DNA of 49,526 nt from positions 1 through 49,526 of the forward strand of contig SVMZ01000022.1 in NCBI GenBank assembly GCA_015067185.1. The letters are read 5' to 3'. Both the position numbers and the translations under genes were made by a program. This document shows positions 7,601 through 15,584 of this stretch, piece by piece. Numbering within the stretch: position 1 is the stretch's first letter; each line of letters starts with the position of its first letter. This stretch comes from Oscillospiraceae bacterium (GTDB lineage: Bacteria; Bacillota; Clostridia; Oscillospirales; Ruminococcaceae). Under the pieces are notes generated by a model. The model saw only the letters and a list, made by a program, of their open reading frames with translations, did no database searches and was not told where the DNA came from.

Positions 7601-9583
7601 TTAGCTGACATCCGCATTTTCAATATACATATATCCTCTTTCGGAGATGAACTCTTTGCGGGCGGGGAGATTGTCTCCCATCAGTACTTCAAAAATTTCT
7701 GCAGTAGCAGCGGCTTCTGAAGGTGTAACTTTAATGAGACGACGAGTTTCGGGGTTCATGGTAGTCATCCACATCATATCGGGTTCATTTTCACCCAAAC
7801 CTTTGGAACGCTGCAGTGTTGCCTTGGATGCATTATCGCCCAGCATAGTCATAATGCGGTTTTTTTCCTCCTCAGTGTAGGCAAAGTAGGTTTTATCTTT
7901 GTAAGTAATTTCAAACAGAGGAGATTCTGCAATGTAAACATATCCCTCTGTGATTAACTTGGGTGTTAGCTTATAGAGCATGGCAAGGATGAGGGTACGG
8001 ATCTGGAAACCGTCCACGTCGGCATCGGTGCAGATGACAACCTTGCTCCAACGGAGATTTTCAATATTGAAAGAGTTGAGTTCCTTATTGGTGCGGCCCG
8101 AAAGTTCGGCACCGCAGCCCAGGACCTTGATAAGGTCGGTGATAATTTCGCTCTTGAAAATCTGTCCGTAATCCGCTTTCAAACAGTTGAGGATTTTGCC
8201 CCGGACAGGGATGATAGCCTGAAATTCCGCATTGCGTCCCTGAATACAGGAACCCATAGCAGATTTACCCTCAACAATGTATACCTCTCTGCGGGAGACA
8301 TCTTTGGTGCGGCAATCTACAAAGTTTTCCACACGGTTGGACATATCGATAGTGCCCACCAGTTTTTTCTTGATATCCAGACGGGTTTTTTCTGCGTTTT
8401 CGCGGCTGCGTTTATTGACCAGAACCTGTTCGCAAATTCTTGCTGCTTCATCGGGGTTTTCTATGAAGTAGACTTCAAGATTCTGTTTGAGAAACTCTGT
8501 CATGGCTTCGGCAATGAATTTGTTATTGATAGATTTTTTGGTCTGGTTTTCGTAGGAGGTCTCGGTGGAAGCGGAAGAAGACACGAGAATCAGGCAGTCT
8601 TCAATATCCTGAAAAGATGGCTTGCTTTCTCCCTTGAGATATTTTCCGGCCTGTTTAATGCGGGCATCAATGGCTGAAACAAAGGCACTTTTGACAGCGC
8701 GTTCCGGAGAGCCGCCATGCTCCAGGTGACTGGAGTTATGGTAATATTCAAGCAGCTGATTGGTGTTGGAGAAACAGAAAGCAACCGAGAGTTTGACATC
8801 GTATTCGGGACGGTCTGCCCGGTCACGGCCGCGGCGTTCCCCCTGGAAAAATTGTACCGTAGTGAGAGCCTTTTCCCCTGCAATTTCAGCTACATATCCG
8901 CTGATACCTTCGGGATAGAGAAAATTCTCTTCTTCAAAAGTTTTGCCGTGCTGAATGCGCAGTGTAAGTGTAATGCCGGCATTAACTACAGCCTGACGTT
9001 TGAGGGTTTCGCGATAATATTCAACAGGGATGTTAATATCGGTGAAAACATCCAAATCGGGTTTCCAACGGATGCGGGAACCGCTTTTTTTCTTGGGAGC
9101 CGCTTCCTTTTTCAGTCCGCCAACATTTTCACCCTTTTCAAAATGCAGATTATACCGCGTACCGCCAGAAAAAATCTCCGCATCCATATATTCGGAGGCA
9201 TACTGTGTTGCACACAGACCCAATCCGTTGAGACCGAGAGAATATTTATAAGAGGCATCGTCTTTATTGTATTTTCCGCCGGCATAGAGCTCACAGAAGA
9301 CCAGTTCCCAGTTATAACGCTCTTCACGGGTGTTGTAATCAACTGGGATACCGCGTCCAAAGTCTTCCACTTCTACAGAACCATCCTCAAAACAGGTGAT
9401 TATAACACGGTCACCAAAGCCTTCGCGGGCTTCGTCAATGGAGTTGGAAAGAATTTCAAATACAGCGTGCTCGCAGCCTTCCAGACCGTCAGAGCCGAAT
9501 ATAACCGCAGGTCTGAGCCTGACCCGGTCCGCACCTTTCAGCGCAACAATATCTTCATTAGTATAGCTTGATTTTTTTGCCAC
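7601..9583 (-). CDS. Type IIA DNA topoisomerase, ATPase/TOPRIM (B) subunit
   Basis: A 660-residue GyrB/ParE-family protein. The GHKL ATPase comes first (EILSNSIDEA, GRGIP and a GLNGLG lid variant of the usual GLHGVG). The transducer domain carries the QTKKS loop near residue 345. The TOPRIM domain has VEGKSAMGS (Asp of the usual EGDSA changed to Lys), IPVRGKILN and the metal site DADVDG. The start is GTG with AAGGAG in front. It lies 12 bases after the LiaF-like gene on the same strand. It is one of the divergent gyrase-like paralogues found in Clostridia, which normally pair with an A subunit. No A subunit follows here, so it must be elsewhere or lost. It would relax or decatenate DNA in the cytoplasm. 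Confidence 0.88.
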   Translation of the reverse strand: MAKKSSYTNEDIVALKGADRVRLRPAVIFGSDGLEGCEHAVFEILSNSIDEAREGFGDRVIITCFEDGSVEVEDFGRGIPVDYNTREERYNWELVFCELYAGGKYNKDDASYKYSLGLNGLGLCATQYASEYMDAEIFSGGTRYNLHFEKGENVGGLKKEAAPKKKSGSRIRWKPDLDVFTDINIPVEYYRETLKRQAVVNAGITLTLRIQHGKTFEEENFLYPEGISGYVAEIAGEKALTTVQFFQGERRGRDRADRPEYDVKLSVAFCFSNTNQLLEYYHNSSHLEHGGSPERAVKSAFVSAIDARIKQAGKYLKGESKPSFQDIEDCLILVSSSASTETSYENQTKKSINNKFIAEAMTEFLKQNLEVYFIENPDEAARICEQVLVNKRSRENAEKTRLDIKKKLVGTIDMSNRVENFVDCRTKDVSRREVYIVEGKSAMGSCIQGRNAEFQAIIPVRGKILNCLKADYGQIFKSEIITDLIKVLGCGAELSGRTNKELNSFNIENLRWSKVVICTDADVDGFQIRTLILAMLYKLTPKLITEGYVYIAESPLFEITYKDKTYFAYTEEEKNRIMTMLGDNASKATLQRSKGLGENEPDMMWMTTMNPETRRLIKVTPSEAAATAEIFEVLMGDNLPARKEFISERGYMYIENADVS

Positions 9584-9595
9584 AAAAAGAACTCC

Positions 9596-10297
9596 TTACT
9601 TTATGGTAATACCGCCAAAGGCTGTAAAGCAGTTGATACGAAGAACCTGTTCACCACCACGGCGAAGCCCTTTATCGGAAAATTTTCCGAAAACAGGGAA
9701 GCCGGTAAGCTCGACTTTAACGTTTTCCGGAGCAAAAATTTCAATGCTTCCGAAGATGGAATTGGCTTCAAGGGTGATGTTTTGGTTGATAATGGCCGAA
9801 TGCAGATCCAGAGAAATGCCGCCGAAGATAGCGGTAGTTTCTCCGCCAAGGAAATTGCTGCTGATATTCTTTACTCTGCTGCTGCCGAATACAGCGAGAT
9901 ATTGGGGACAGTTACTGGTATCGCTGGGGATTTTTTTATTGCGTACCAAGGCATCGAAACTTTTATATTTGTTTCGGAGAGCTTTGCCAAAAATAATGTA
10001 CAGACCAACGAGGATAGCGAGAACAGGCAGAAAAACAGCCCAGAAGTCTACTGTAAGAAGAGCTTGCGCATGCAGAAGGAGTAGAATACCAAGAGCGATC
10101 AAAAGGATGCTGAAAAGATTGAGTCTCCATTTGATAATGGTGTAAAGGGAAGGGAGAATGAGAAACAGTGTCCACCAGCCTTTAAAGAATATCTCGAAAT
10201 TCCAGTTCCAAAGAGCGTTTCCGAGATAGCCAACACCGATGGCTATGATAATGAGACCGATAAAAATGCGGCTAAGAGTAATTCGGGTATGGTTCAT
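9596..10297 (-). CDS. LiaF-like membrane protein (cell-envelope stress family)
   Basis: A 233-residue protein with about four N-terminal membrane helices (residues 8-105) and a C-terminal beta-rich domain after residue 140 with the repeats GGETTAIFGGISLDL and NSIFGSIEIF. This is the pattern of LiaF/YvqF 'cell wall-active antibiotics response' proteins. LiaF proteins modulate LiaRS two-component signalling in the membrane, but no histidine kinase or response regulator is nearby here, so the role may differ. It starts with ATG behind GGAGGG and is driven by its own promoter at 10335-10363. It is probably co-transcribed with the topoisomerase B gene 12 bases downstream. Confidence 0.75.
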   Translation of the reverse strand: MNHTRITLSRIFIGLIIIAIGVGYLGNALWNWNFEIFFKGWWTLFLILPSLYTIIKWRLNLFSILLIALGILLLLHAQALLTVDFWAVFLPVLAILVGLYIIFGKALRNKYKSFDALVRNKKIPSDTSNCPQYLAVFGSSRVKNISSNFLGGETTAIFGGISLDLHSAIINQNITLEANSIFGSIEIFAPENVKVELTGFPVFGKFSDKGLRRGGEQVLRINCFTAFGGITIK

Positions 10298-10334
10298 TGA
10301 AAGCCCTCCTGTTGTGATTACCGTAATTTACTTT

Positions 10335-10363
10335 AGTATACCACAAATTTTCCATTGATGCAA
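10335..10363 (-). promoter_or_regulatory. Promoter of the LiaF-like/topoisomerase unit
   Basis: On the minus strand TTGCAT (10363-10358), 17 bases, TATACT (10340-10335), preceded by TGG as an extended -10. The start codon is 38 bases downstream. Confidence 0.7.
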
Positions 10364-10481
10364 TCGAATGTTGCAGAGAAGAAGGAGAGGGGGGCACTCT
10401 TTGAAAATGCACATATTATAATGTATAAAGGAGATATGGTATGAATGAATATATAATGTGAGACAGAGTGGAGAGCGAAGT

Positions 10482-10850
10482 TCAGAAAGAAGTTTTTTTA
10501 AAAAGCTCATGGAATCCGACTGCAGCAAGGATAAGACCAAATAACAGGCGAAGCGTGTCACCTTCGAGGAGAGAGGCAGTTTTTATCCCGAGCCAAGCGC
10601 CGAGAAGACCAAAGGGAACGGTAACCAAAACGGCATATCGGTCGATCAGGCGGTTTTTCAGATGGATGAAAATAGCTGTAAGTGCGATGGGAAGAAAAAA
10701 AATCAGATTCATTCCCTGTGCTTTGAGTTGTTCAACATTGGCAAAGACCATAAGATACAGCAGGAAAACACCGCCGCCTCCAATACCGAGAGCACCGGCA
10801 GCACCGGAGAGAACAGAAACTATGAGAGGTAGGAAAAATGCAGAAAACAA
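10482..10850 (-). CDS. Half-size TauE/SafE (TSUP) permease
   Basis: A 122-residue membrane protein with about four helices and the glycine-rich TSUP signature GALGIGGGGVFLLYL near residue 20. TauE/SafE carriers move sulfite, sulfoacetate or similar organic anions across the cytoplasmic membrane and are usually about 250 residues, made of two such halves. Half-size members occur, often as adjacent pairs that assemble together; no second half is visible here. The start is TTG at 10850 with GGAGG at a good distance. It may form homodimers, or may be the survivor of a pair. Confidence 0.72.
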   Translation of the reverse strand: MFSAFFLPLIVSVLSGAAGALGIGGGGVFLLYLMVFANVEQLKAQGMNLIFFLPIALTAIFIHLKNRLIDRYAVLVTVPFGLLGAWLGIKTASLLEGDTLRLLFGLILAAVGFHELFKKTSF

Positions 10851-11022
10851 TAGGAAACCTCCAAATAATAAGGTATAGTATAGTGTTTGAGGAAAAAGCT
10901 GATGCTATTCACCGAAAATCAATGGCAAAAATATAATATTGTATTGACGGGCAAAGAGTTTTATGATAAATTAAATATATCAGATTTATAAAATTATAAT
11001 TTTTAATGAATTCAGATGGTGT

Positions 11023-11583
11023 ATGAAGATGATGAAAAATACGGCCGGAATTACATATGAGATTATCCGGTCGGACCGAAAAACCATATCGGTAACGGTA
11101 TTGGAAAACGGAGAAGTTGCCGTGAGAGCGCCGAAGCGGATGACACTGCAGGAAATTGAAGCAGTTGTAATGCGGCATGCTGCTTGGATTACAAAACACA
11201 GTAAGCAGCAGAGTGAGTGTGCAAAAATGCGGGGCACATTGACACAGGAAGAAAAAGAGGAATGGAAAAGAAAAGCACAGTGTTATCTTCCTGTGCGGAC
11301 AGCGGAATTTGCCGAAAAGATGGGAGTTTGTCCCGATGGTATCAAAATAACGGCGGCAGAAAAAAGATGGGGTAGCTGCAGCGGAAAAAATACAATTTGC
11401 TATTCCTGGAGAGTCATGCTGCTGCCTGATGATTTGATTGATCTGATAATTGTGCATGAGTTGGCACACATATATGAGAAAAATCACAGTGCCGCATTTT
11501 ATCGGGTCATGGAAAGATATCTGCCGGATTATCGTGAAAGAATGGTGAAATTAAAGGCGATATCAGCGTATTTGCCAAGATGA
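11023..11583 (+). CDS. YgjP-like zinc metallopeptidase (M48/SprT-like, DUF45)
   Basis: A 186-residue protein with the zinc motif HELAH (about residues 146-150), followed by the family's ENHSAAFY and, before it, RWGSCS near residue 119. This is the usual layout of the YgjP/DUF45 family. It lacks membrane segments and is cytosolic. The biological substrate is unknown; some members lie beside restriction systems, but there is none here. The ATG at 11023 is the first of two close starts (the second at 11029). It is monocistronic between divergent and downstream genes. Confidence 0.8.
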   Translation: MKMMKNTAGITYEIIRSDRKTISVTVLENGEVAVRAPKRMTLQEIEAVVMRHAAWITKHSKQQSECAKMRGTLTQEEKEEWKRKAQCYLPVRTAEFAEKMGVCPDGIKITAAEKRWGSCSGKNTICYSWRVMLLPDDLIDLIIVHELAHIYEKNHSAAFYRVMERYLPDYRERMVKLKAISAYLPR

Positions 11584-11668
11584 GGAAGAGAAGGGAGAAT
11601 GGTAGCGAAAGTTGTGATATTATACGGGAGTATACCGAAAATGTTATAACAACATATATTTTTGGTAT

Positions 11669-11697
11669 TTCACATTTGATGCGGGATATGTTAAAAT
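11669..11697 (+). promoter_or_regulatory. Promoter for malate dehydrogenase
   Basis: TTCACA (11669-11674), 17 bases, TAAAAT (11692-11697) with a TGT just upstream resembling an extended -10. The leader to the ATG at 11855 is about 150 bases; no known riboswitch was recognised in it. Confidence 0.5.
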
Positions 11698-11854
11698 GTT
11701 AACAAGCTTATAGATCAGGGAAAGTCTCAGAAGAAAAAATATTTCGGATAGAGCCGTGTTTTGTAGGCGAAAAGTATTCACAGAAATAAGGCGGTTGAAA
11801 GCTGTCAAATCTGGGGAAAAGCTATTCCCATCAAATCATACCGGAGGAATCACA

Positions 11855-12799
11855 ATGAATAAAGTTACTATCATCGGAGCCGGAAACGTCGGCGCTACCA
11901 TTGCATTTACCCTTACTGTCGGCGGAATCGCTTCCGAGATTGTATTGATTGATATCAACAAGGGTAAGGCCTTTGGTGAGGCAATGGATATTCGTCAGGG
12001 AACCCCGTTCTGCAGCCCTTGTTTCATCTATGCGGGAGATTATCCTGATGCAAAAGGATCTGACATTGTCATCATCACTTCCGGTGTGGCTCGTAAACCC
12101 GGACAGTCCCGACTGGATCTTGCGCAGATCAACGTCGATATAACAAAAAAGATAATTCCCGAAATTACAAGGTATGCTCCGGATGCAACATATATCATCG
12201 TAAGTAACCCTGTTGACATCCTCACATATACATTCTGCAAGTGTTCCGGAATCCCCGAAGAGAGAATAATTGGTTCCGGTACTTTGTTGGATACCACACG
12301 TCTTCGTGCCCGCCTGTCCCAGATTTATTCTGTCAATCAGCAGAATGTTCACGCCAGTGTTCTTGGTGAACATGGTGACTCTTCGTTTATTCCTTGGTCC
12401 ACCATCAATCTTTCCAATGTTCCTATTGCAGAAGTCCATAAGACTTTGGCAAGACCGGAAAAACCTGCAGAGCCCCTGAACTATGATGAGATAGAAGAAT
12501 ATGTTCGTCGTTCCGGCGGTATCATCATCGAAAACAAGGGCGCTACCTTCCATGCAATTTCTATCTGCGTTGCTCATCTCTGCAGATGTCTTTTCAGCGG
12601 AATCGATACAACACTTCCAGTTTCCACAATGATGCACGGCGAATACGGTATCGAAGATGTATGTCTCAGTGTTCTCACTGTTGTGGGTAATGGCGGAGTA
12701 AAGGGCAAAATGCTGCTGCCGCTCACTCAGGAAGAAGAGGGTAAACTCAGAAAGAGTGCAGACTGCCTCAAGAGTATCATTAACAGCATTACCATCTAA
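11855..12799 (+). CDS. mdh: Malate dehydrogenase of the LDH-like fold
   Basis: A 314-residue NAD-dependent 2-hydroxyacid dehydrogenase: Rossmann GAGNVGA (8-14), DINKGKAFGEAMDI, catalytic GEHGD near 180. In the mobile loop the specificity position, Gln in lactate dehydrogenases, is Arg here (ARKPG, R80), the residue that binds the second carboxylate of oxaloacetate/malate. The call is therefore malate rather than lactate dehydrogenase. The ATG at 11855 has GGAGG upstream; the longer frame from 11756 is unsupported. It lies 195 bases before fumarase and the fumarate reductase operon, completing oxaloacetate -> malate -> fumarate -> succinate. It has its own promoter. Confidence 0.8.
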   Translation: MNKVTIIGAGNVGATIAFTLTVGGIASEIVLIDINKGKAFGEAMDIRQGTPFCSPCFIYAGDYPDAKGSDIVIITSGVARKPGQSRLDLAQINVDITKKIIPEITRYAPDATYIIVSNPVDILTYTFCKCSGIPEERIIGSGTLLDTTRLRARLSQIYSVNQQNVHASVLGEHGDSSFIPWSTINLSNVPIAEVHKTLARPEKPAEPLNYDEIEEYVRRSGGIIIENKGATFHAISICVAHLCRCLFSGIDTTLPVSTMMHGEYGIEDVCLSVLTVVGNGGVKGKMLLPLTQEEEGKLRKSADCLKSIINSITI

Positions 12800-12817
12800 T
12801 CAGCGTTTATCCCATGC

Positions 12818-12835
12818 AAGCTTCGTAAGAAGCTT
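12818..12835. terminator. Small hairpin between mdh and fumC
   Basis: AAGCTTC GTAA GAAGCTT, a perfect 7-bp stem followed by ATTGTTGT. It is a weak terminator at best, so some read-through from mdh into fumC is likely. Confidence 0.35.
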
Positions 12836-12994
12836 ATTGTTGTAACATAGAGAAAACGGAATACACAACGATCGATCCAAGGTGTCAGGCATTTTTTAAG
12901 GATGCAAGGCGTCTTGGTTTCGGCGCGTGTAAATATAGAAAAGAAAATTTTGAGATTTTAAGGTCTTTTACGGATAAAGGAGAGGAGAGAAACT

Positions 12995-14371
12995 ATGGAA
13001 TATCGTATTGAGCATGATTCGATGGGTGAAGTTAAAGTGCCTGCAGACAGGCTTTGGGCAGCACAGACCCAGCGCAGCCATGAGAATTTTGAGATTGGTG
13101 TGGATATTGAAACCATGCCTCGCGAGATTACTCACGCATTTGGTATACTGAAAAAAGCAGCAGCCGTTGCCAATAACCAGCTTCGCCCCGAAAAAATGAC
13201 AGAAGAAAAGCTTTCTGCAATTTCACAGGCCTGCGACGAAGTTATCAGCGGTGCGCTTAACAGTCATTTTCCGCTGGTGGTGTGGCAGACCGGTTCCGGC
13301 ACACAGTCTAACATGAATGCCAACGAGGTTATTGCAAACCGCGGCAACCAGATTGCGGGCAAAAAATTGCTTCATCCCAACGATGACATCAACATGAGCC
13401 AGTCTTCCAACGATACATTCCCCACAGCAATGCACATTTCTGCAGTGCTTATGCTGGAGGACAAGCTTATCCCCGCAGCACAGACACTTATTGATACATT
13501 CAAGAGACTTGAGGCTGAAAACGAAGGTATCGTAAAGAGCGGACGCACCCATCTTCAGGATGCAACTCCCATTAAGTTCAGCCAGGAGATCAGCGGCTGG
13601 CGTTCCAGCCTTGAGCGTGATGTTGAGCTCATCAAGCTTGCAGTTGCTCCTCTTTATGAGCTGGCTCTCGGTGGCACAGCAGTTGGCACAGGTCTCAACG
13701 CTCCCAAGGGCTTCGACACAAAGGTAGCTGAAGAGGTTGCAAAGCTCACCGGCAAGCCTTTTGTAACAGCAGCCAACAAATTCCATGCTCTCACATCCAA
13801 GGATGAGCTTGTTTTTGCACACGGTGCGATCAAGGCTCTTGCCTGCGATATGATGAAGATTGCAAACGATATCCGCTGGCTGGCAAGCGGACCCAGAGAC
13901 GGTCTCGGTGAGATATTCATTCCCGAAAACGAGCCCGGCTCCTCCATTATGCCGGGTAAGGTAAACCCGACTCAGTGCGAGGCGGTAACAATGGTAGCAG
14001 TACAGGTAATGGGCAACGATGTTGCTGTTGCAATGGCAGCATCTCAGGGCAACTTTGAGCTCAACGTGTTTATGCCTGTATGTATATACAACTTCCTGCA
14101 GTCCGCAAGATTGTTGGCGGAGGCAATTGTCTCCTTTAACAAGAACTGCGCAGTTGGCATCACCGCAAACAAAGAGAAGATGGCACATAACCTCCACAAC
14201 TCTCTCATGTTGGTAACTGCACTCAATCCCTATATCGGATATGAGAATGCTGCAAAGACTGCTAAAAAAGCGTTTAAAGATAATATTTCGCTCAAAGAGG
14301 CTTGCGTGGAACTGGGATTCCTGACAGCCGAGAAATTTGACGAGGTATTCCATCCCGAACAAATGGTGTGA
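12995..14371 (+). CDS. fumC: Class II fumarate hydratase
   Basis: A 458-residue cytosolic homotetrameric, iron-free fumarase that interconverts malate and fumarate. It has the lyase superfamily signature [15 protein letters not shown] (about residue 315), the [11 protein letters not shown] substrate-binding block (about 182) and [11 protein letters not shown] (about 135), and the full family length. An AGGAGAGGAG stretch precedes the ATG. It is the first gene of a run of eleven closely spaced genes ending at 24445 (18 bases to hdrB). Its position says the operon's fumarate is made from malate, feeding the reductase encoded at the end of the run. Confidence 0.93.
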   Translation: MEYRIEHDSMGEVKVPADRLWAAQTQRSHENFEIGVDIETMPREITHAFGILKKAAAVANNQLRPEKMTEEKLSAISQACDEVISGALNSHFPLVVWQTGSGTQSNMNANEVIANRGNQIAGKKLLHPNDDINMSQSSNDTFPTAMHISAVLMLEDKLIPAAQTLIDTFKRLEAENEGIVKSGRTHLQDATPIKFSQEISGWRSSLERDVELIKLAVAPLYELALGGTAVGTGLNAPKGFDTKVAEEVAKLTGKPFVTAANKFHALTSKDELVFAHGAIKALACDMMKIANDIRWLASGPRDGLGEIFIPENEPGSSIMPGKVNPTQCEAVTMVAVQVMGNDVAVAMAASQGNFELNVFMPVCIYNFLQSARLLAEAIVSFNKNCAVGITANKEKMAHNLHNSLMLVTALNPYIGYENAAKTAKKAFKDNISLKEACVELGFLTAEKFDEVFHPEQMV

Positions 14372-14389
14372 TAGGAGGAGAACAACACA

Positions 14390-15172
14390 ATGAAAGTGAG
14401 TTATTTTCCCGGCTGCACATTGAGAACAAAGGCAAAACAGCTTGATGTTTATGCACGCAGAAGTGCAGAAGTATTGGGCGTTGAGCTGGAAGAGATCGAA
14501 AACTGGCAGTGCTGCGGAGGCGTATTCACTACATCGCGCGATGAGATCGCCACCAAGCTTTCGTCTGTGCGTGCATTGGCAGAGGCAGGCAAAAAGGGTC
14601 AGCCGCTGGTATCGGTATGTTCCGCTTGCCACAATGTTATCAAGCAGACAAACAACGCAATGCAGAAAGACGCTGAGTTTGCATCCAAGGTGAACAGCTA
14701 CCTTGCTCCCGATCTTTCTTATAACGGTGAGACACAGGTTTTGCATTATCTTGAGCTCCTGCGTGATGTGATTGGTTTTGATAAGATTGCAGAAAAAGTG
14801 GTTAAACCCTTTAAGGGCAAGAAGATCGCCGCTTATTATGGCTGCCTGCTGCTCAGACCTAACACAGTTATGAGAATGGATGATCCCGAAAACCCGAAGA
14901 TCATCGAAGATTTCATCCGTGCAATCGGCGCAGAACCGGTTATCTATCCCTACCGCAACGAGTGCTGCGGCGGATACATAGCCATTGAAGATGCTGCTTC
15001 CGCAAAGAAGAAGAGCAACAAGGTTACCGAAAGTGCAGCAAACAACGGTGCAGATATAATTATTACAGCCTGCCCGCTTTGCCGTTACAACCTTGAAAAG
15101 AACGGTTCCGAGATACCGGTAATCTATTTTACAGAGCTGCTTGCTGAGGCACTCGGTGTGAAGGAGGACTAA
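14390..15172 (+). CDS. hdrB: HdrB-like CCG-domain subunit
   Basis: A 260-residue protein with two CCG domains (C...CC...CxxC). The first has C9, WQCCGG (about 42-47) and CSACH; the second has YYGCL, NECCGG (about 185-190) and CPLC. These bind the unusual non-cubane [4Fe-4S] clusters of heterodisulfide reductase subunit B, where disulfide chemistry or electron exit takes place. It is one base from hdrC and just upstream of hdrA. In methanogen thiol:fumarate reductase an equivalent CCG module is fused to the iron-sulfur subunit; here it is separate but in the same operon as frdB/frdA. That suggests it hands electrons to, or takes them from, the fumarate reductase. Confidence 0.88.
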   Translation: MKVSYFPGCTLRTKAKQLDVYARRSAEVLGVELEEIENWQCCGGVFTTSRDEIATKLSSVRALAEAGKKGQPLVSVCSACHNVIKQTNNAMQKDAEFASKVNSYLAPDLSYNGETQVLHYLELLRDVIGFDKIAEKVVKPFKGKKIAAYYGCLLLRPNTVMRMDDPENPKIIEDFIRAIGAEPVIYPYRNECCGGYIAIEDAASAKKKSNKVTESAANNGADIIITACPLCRYNLEKNGSEIPVIYFTELLAEALGVKED

Positions 15173-15173
15173 A

Positions 15174-15569
15174 ATGGAAACAAATAAATACCTCCGTAAA
15201 GAGATAATCCGTTCAAGCGGCGTGAATCCGCTTAAATGTATGAAGTGCGGAAAATGTTCCGGCACCTGTCCCGCATATGACGAGATGGAATATCATCCCC
15301 ATCAGTTTGTATATATGGTGGAGACCGGCGACATTGAACCGCTCATGAATTCCAAATCCATCTATAAATGTCTTTCCTGCTTTGCCTGTGTGGACAGATG
15401 CCCCAGAGGCGTAGAACCCGCAAAGGTTGTTGAGGCTGTCCGCCTTGCAGTGATTCGTCAGCAGGATAAGAACCACCTGAAGGCAGACGATATCCCCGCT
15501 ATCATTGATGCAGATGCAGATATGCCCCAGCAGGCCATCGTCAGCGCATTCAGAAAATATGCTAAGTAA
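15174..15569 (+). CDS. hdrC: HdrC-like ferredoxin subunit
   Basis: A 131-residue cytosolic protein with two [4Fe-4S] motifs, CMKCGKCSGTCP (about 22-33) and CLSCFACVDRCP (about 66-77), in the usual HdrC arrangement. It conducts electrons between HdrA and HdrB. The ATG follows the hdrB stop by one base with GAAGGAGG in the hdrB end, so the two are translated together. Gap to hdrA is 15 bases. Confidence 0.88.
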   Translation: METNKYLRKEIIRSSGVNPLKCMKCGKCSGTCPAYDEMEYHPHQFVYMVETGDIEPLMNSKSIYKCLSCFACVDRCPRGVEPAKVVEAVRLAVIRQQDKNHLKADDIPAIIDADADMPQQAIVSAFRKYAK

Positions 15570-15584
15570 GGAGGAGAGAACAAA

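Noticed and set aside
8717..9571. Plus-strand frame of 284 codons
   Set aside because: Antisense shadow of the topoisomerase B subunit.
11855..12799. L-lactate dehydrogenase
   Set aside because: The specificity residue is Arg rather than Gln, and the context is fumarase and fumarate reductase.
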